A program made the position numbers and the translations under genes. Shown one piece after another: positions 5,332 to 6,708 of a stretch of DNA of 6,708 nt. The notes under the pieces are model-generated. The model was not told the DNA's origin. It saw nothing but the letters and a program-made list of their open reading frames with translations, and searched no databases. The stretch is taken from positions 1 to 6,708 of the forward strand of contig JASHSH010000448.1 of the NCBI GenBank assembly GCA_030040955.1, read 5' to 3'. Numbering within the stretch: the stretch's first letter is position 1; every line of letters starts with the position of its first letter. The DNA is from Rhodospirillales bacterium (lineage in GTDB: Bacteria; Pseudomonadota; Alphaproteobacteria; Rhodospirillales; Magnetospirillaceae).

Positions 5332-6465
5332 TTACTGGGCGAACAGAATCCCCCAGACGAAGTCGTTGGTCACCATGTTCTTCAGCTTGCTCGTATCGAC
5401 CGCGCCGAGCGGCGGTGGGTTGGGCGGACCGACCACCTGTCCCCCCGTGCCGAACGCGGCGTAGGCGTGGCAGCTGATGCAGGACGACTGCTCGATCGGC
5501 ACGCCCGCGTTGATCGCCTCGATCACCGCGTTGCCGAGCTTGGTGGGCTGGCCGTCCGCCGTAGTGAAAGTGGTCTGCACGCCCTTCAGGCAATAATGCT
5601 GCCAGACCGGGCTGAGGCCCGCGTTCGTCATCATCGACAACAGCGCGGGCGACTTGGCGCAAGCGCCGTAGGATTGCTCGGTCTGCGGTTTCGGCGCCAC
5701 GTCGGGCACCGCCGCGCCGAAGCTGTCGTGGCAGCCGATATAGTCGCACCGGCCGGGGGTCAGCTCGTGCTCGAAGTCCGGCCACACCCAGTCCTTCACC
5801 TGCTTGGTGCTGAACTGGAACGAGACCAGCGCGAAATCGGTCTTGGTCGTTCCATCGGTGGCCGAGTTCACATAGTACTCGCTGCGCACCTGCTGCTCGG
5901 TCAGGTGCAGCCACGCCTCGGCGTCGACCACCCGGATCCAGTCCGCCTTCAGCTCGACCGAGTCGGCCGGCATGTCGACCTTGAGGCCGGCCTGAAACGC
6001 CTTGGCCAAGCCCGCCGTGGAATACAGCCCGTTGGCCACGATGTACTGGAACGAAGCCCAGTTGCGCCGCACCTCCTCGCCGATGCATCCCGTGCTCGGG
6101 AAGCCCGCCGCCTTCGCCGCCTGCGGGTCGTAGCTCTGCGTGCACTGATTGGGCTGGATCACCAGCACCCGCCCCTGATGCTTCAGCGCGACGCCCAGCT
6201 GGCTGGTCTGCAACTCCTTGAGCGCGCCGGCCGCCGGCCATTGCGGATTGGCCGTGTAGATGTCCTGGTCCGAGGCCCAGGTCTCGAACTCGACATTCGT
6301 ATTCTGCGGATTGCCGGCGGGCGCGGTGACCTGGACGAAGGTCTCCCAGGCCAGCATGTCCGGATTTTGTCCCCAGGGCAGCGGAACGGTCTGCGCCATG
6401 GCCGCACCCGTCCAGATCACCGCGCCGGCCGCCACGCAACAGGCGAATTCGCGTCTCGCAAACAT
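5332..6465 (-). CDS. Exported cytochrome c family protein
   Basis: A 377-residue protein with an N-terminal signal peptide (cleavage likely after A24, AMA) and one classic heme c site, CISCH at 329-333, near the C-terminus. A second site, CDYIGCH at 240-246, is a CX4CH spacing inside the block PGRCDYIGCHDSFG. I recall this arrangement, with a KQVKDWVWPDFEH segment just before it (221-233), from a family of uncharacterised proteobacterial cytochrome c proteins. C108, C127, C269 and C292 are additional Cys that may form disulfides. Its likely place is the periplasm, carrying electrons to or from an unknown partner; no substrate or redox partner gene is visible. The start at 6465 is chosen over upstream in-frame codons because a near-perfect ribosome site precedes it and the signal peptide begins there. 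RREF at residues 4-7 resembles a Tat motif, unusual for a cytochrome c. Confidence 0.85.
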   Translation of the reverse strand: MFARREFACCVAAGAVIWTGAAMAQTVPLPWGQNPDMLAWETFVQVTAPAGNPQNTNVEFETWASDQDIYTANPQWPAAGALKELQTSQLGVALKHQGRVLVIQPNQCTQSYDPQAAKAAGFPSTGCIGEEVRRNWASFQYIVANGLYSTAGLAKAFQAGLKVDMPADSVELKADWIRVVDAEAWLHLTEQQVRSEYYVNSATDGTTKTDFALVSFQFSTKQVKDWVWPDFEHELTPGRCDYIGCHDSFGAAVPDVAPKPQTEQSYGACAKSPALLSMMTNAGLSPVWQHYCLKGVQTTFTTADGQPTKLGNAVIEAINAGVPIEQSSCISCHAYAAFGTGGQVVGPPNPPPLGAVDTSKLKNMVTNDFVWGILFAQ

Positions 6466-6469
6466 GGTA

Positions 6470-6475
6470 CCCTCC
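6470..6475 (-). promoter_or_regulatory. Ribosome binding site fixing the cytochrome start
   Basis: On the minus strand GGGAGG lies 4 bases before the ATG at 6465 (GGGAGG-GTACC region). It decides between this start and a longer reading that would add about 60 residues of Arg-rich sequence without signal-peptide character. Confidence 0.65.
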
Positions 6476-6708
6476 CCGTAGAGTGCACCACTGATAATTG
6501 CATTAAAGACGCGGCCTGGGAAGCGCCCGCATGGGCATTGGCGCGCCGGCGCAAGCCCATTGCAGCCGCGTGTCCGTTCGATGAATGAATAGAGACATTT
6601 CGACGTCGTTCGATGCGCGCCGCGAAGTCGCGCGAGCCTGGTCCACACGTTCGGCGTGTGGTCGGAATCGTGCGCCGTTCAGCCGTTTTCGCCGAGGACT
6701 GCGCCGGC
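6476..6708. other. Upstream region of the cytochrome gene; no CDS supported
   Basis: This 233-base end region is less GC-rich near 6490-6510 (TGATAATTGCATTAAAG), where a minus-strand promoter for the cytochrome gene would be expected; I could not assign a convincing -35/-10 pair. A perfect 7-bp hairpin lies at 6643-6649/6655-6661 (CCACACG/CGTGTGG, loop TTCGG), without a T-run. I see no full gene, RNA gene or repeat here. Confidence 0.45.

Noticed and set aside
5467..6588. 373-codon plus-strand frame opposite the cytochrome gene
   Set aside because: The minus strand has the signal peptide, heme motif and ribosome site; the opposing frame shows no domain.
6466..6648. N-terminal extension of the cytochrome to a GTG at 6648
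   Set aside because: The added residues are Arg/Cys-rich without signal character, while the ATG at 6465 has a strong ribosome site and begins a signal peptide.
6679..6708. Possible last codons (AGAVLGENG then stop) of a minus-strand gene entering from the right edge
   Set aside because: Nine codons ending in a stop are expected by chance; nothing identifies a family.

Overview
The window is strongly GC-rich, densely coded chromosomal DNA. It most likely comes from an alphaproteobacterium. The evidence is a DUF1491-family gene (a family I know mainly from Alphaproteobacteria), a lolA close upstream of xthA (a familiar pairing in that class), and heptose-LPS and periplasmic cytochrome genes of Gram-negative type. 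I cannot name a genus. I see no phage, IS, CRISPR, tRNA or rRNA sequence, and every full-length gene looks intact. This is mostly ordinary housekeeping content.

Layout from left to right. At 1-46 (minus) is the first 15 codons of a probable GT4-type glycosyltransferase, divergent from the next gene. From 169 to 2308 three plus-strand genes lie in a row: ygfZ (folate-binding Fe-S cluster maintenance protein), a DUF1491 protein and lolA (periplasmic lipoprotein carrier). A gene-free stretch of 304 bases follows (2309-2612). It is unusually rich in stem-loops: one at 2328-2352 and an end-to-end array at 2428-2529. It also holds a sigma-54-like promoter on the minus strand and a good sigma-70-type promoter just before the next gene. 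From 2613 to 4104 come a fumarylacetoacetate-hydrolase-fold enzyme and xthA (exonuclease III), 22 bp apart and probably co-transcribed.

xthA converges on gmhA (minus, 4114-4683), with only 9 bp between the stop codons and a small inverted repeat covering both. gmhA is divergent from a 124-residue Tyr/Pro-rich lipoprotein gene (4863-5237) across a 179 bp region with two inverted repeats and an AT-rich promoter-like patch. The last gene (minus, 5332-6465) encodes a secreted c-type cytochrome-like protein with one CXXCH and one CX4CH motif. It faces the lipoprotein gene, with a strong hairpin just beyond its stop. The right end (6466-6708) is upstream DNA of that gene with no supportable further CDS.

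Functionally the window is weighted toward the envelope: lolA, gmhA, the partial glycosyltransferase, the lipoprotein and the exported cytochrome. YgfZ and XthA are maintenance functions and the FAH-fold enzyme is metabolic. No new multi-gene system is evident. The parts most worth a second look are the hairpin array between lolA and the FAH gene, whose C-rich loops would resemble anti-Shine-Dalgarno loops if transcribed rightward, and the two poorly characterised exported proteins on the right.
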